DNA of 64,000 nt, taken from NCBI GenBank assembly GCA_958431815.1, contig CAUASB010000002.1:138007-202006 (forward strand). Direction: 5' to 3'. A program made the translations under genes and the position numbers. The notes beneath the pieces are model-generated. The model did not search any database, was not told the DNA's origin, and saw only the letters and a list, made by a program, of their open reading frames with translations. Source of the DNA: an uncultured Eggerthella sp. (GTDB lineage Bacteria; Actinomycetota; Coriobacteriia; Coriobacteriales; Eggerthellaceae). Shown here one piece after another: positions 63,908 through 64,000 of the stretch. Each line of letters opens with the position of its first letter. The first letter of the stretch is position 1.

Positions 63908-64000
63908 CTAATCGAAACTATTACCGAATATTTCATCCAGATCGAAATCATCAATGGTCGTCCATTTCGCCAGACAGAGCAGACTGTGCATCTTCATGAG
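63908..64000 (-). CDS. Partial gene at the window edge, upstream in the tad operon
   Basis: Two minus-strand frames compete. One ends at 63908 with acidic DDFDLDEIFGNSFD; the other ends at TGA about 63951 with EDAQSALSGEMDDH. Either could be the C-terminus of a preceding tad gene such as an RcpC/CpaB-like protein, but too little is present to identify it. Confidence 0.35.
   Translation of the reverse strand, partial: LMKMHSLLCLAKWTTIDDFDLDEIFGNSFD

Overview
This window looks like a chromosomal segment of an anaerobic, Gram-positive-type actinobacterium, most likely a member of the Coriobacteriia (Eggerthellaceae-like). The basis is mixed. Seen in the sequence: a four-subunit 2-oxoacid:ferredoxin oxidoreductase, a Feo ferrous-iron system with two FeoA proteins, a tad pilus locus with actinobacterial-style small pilin and TadE-like genes, PdxST, a fused SecDF, a DUF1292 protein and moderate GC. 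The taxonomic placement is inference. No rRNA, phage genes, transposases or insertion sequences were found.

Layout. 1-7711 is an accessory island: a decayed ADP-ribosylglycohydrolase gene, a CRISPR array of nine repeats, and a minus-strand type II-A operon cas9-cas1-cas2-csn2, with a divergent tracrRNA upstream of cas9. cas9 is interrupted by a one-base frameshift plus an amber codon about 50 bp apart, while both parts otherwise remain open and carry all catalytic motifs. 8007-16445 is housekeeping on the minus strand: glmU-prs-pth, a prenyl diphosphate synthase with a peptidoglycan-binding-domain protein, tRNA-Leu(UAA), divIC-ppx and yebC. A SpoU-type rRNA/tRNA methyltransferase lies on the + strand at 16583-17455. 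17566-25259 holds a 2-oxoacid:ferredoxin oxidoreductase operon behind a PaaK-like CoA ligase, hisE, and a membrane acyltransferase with an SGNH domain. 25381-33424 is rpoB-rpoC with a good promoter; the beta' subunit carries a C-terminal domain resembling the alpha-subunit CTD. 33646-38914 is secDF-DUF1292, tgt and a HAD hydrolase.

38997-45293 is mostly + strand: a QueH-QueA fusion (the last two steps of queuosine formation, beside tgt), a NYN-LOTUS RNA-binding/nuclease protein behind a long inverted repeat, and pdxST divergent from its MocR/PdxR regulator. 45507-49194 is the feoA-feoA-feoB operon with a small Cys-rich partner and a promoter overlapped by an inverted repeat. 49263-52443 is ruvC-ruvA-ruvB plus a small gene, preceded by an SOS-like box, and a DtxR/MntR-family regulator. 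thrC is on the + strand (52638-54179). 54229-64000 is a tightly overlapping minus-strand tad (Flp pilus) operon: tadZ-tadA-tadB-tadC, two small pilin-like genes, three TadE/G-like genes, and then three less familiar genes including a DUF192 protein.

Genes mostly abut or overlap by 1-11 bases inside operons, and operons are closed by clear hairpin terminators. The most noteworthy items are the doubly lesioned (possibly split) Cas9 with an otherwise complete CRISPR locus, the QueH-QueA fusion, the alpha-CTD-like domain on RpoC, and a duplicated acidic external domain inside FeoB.
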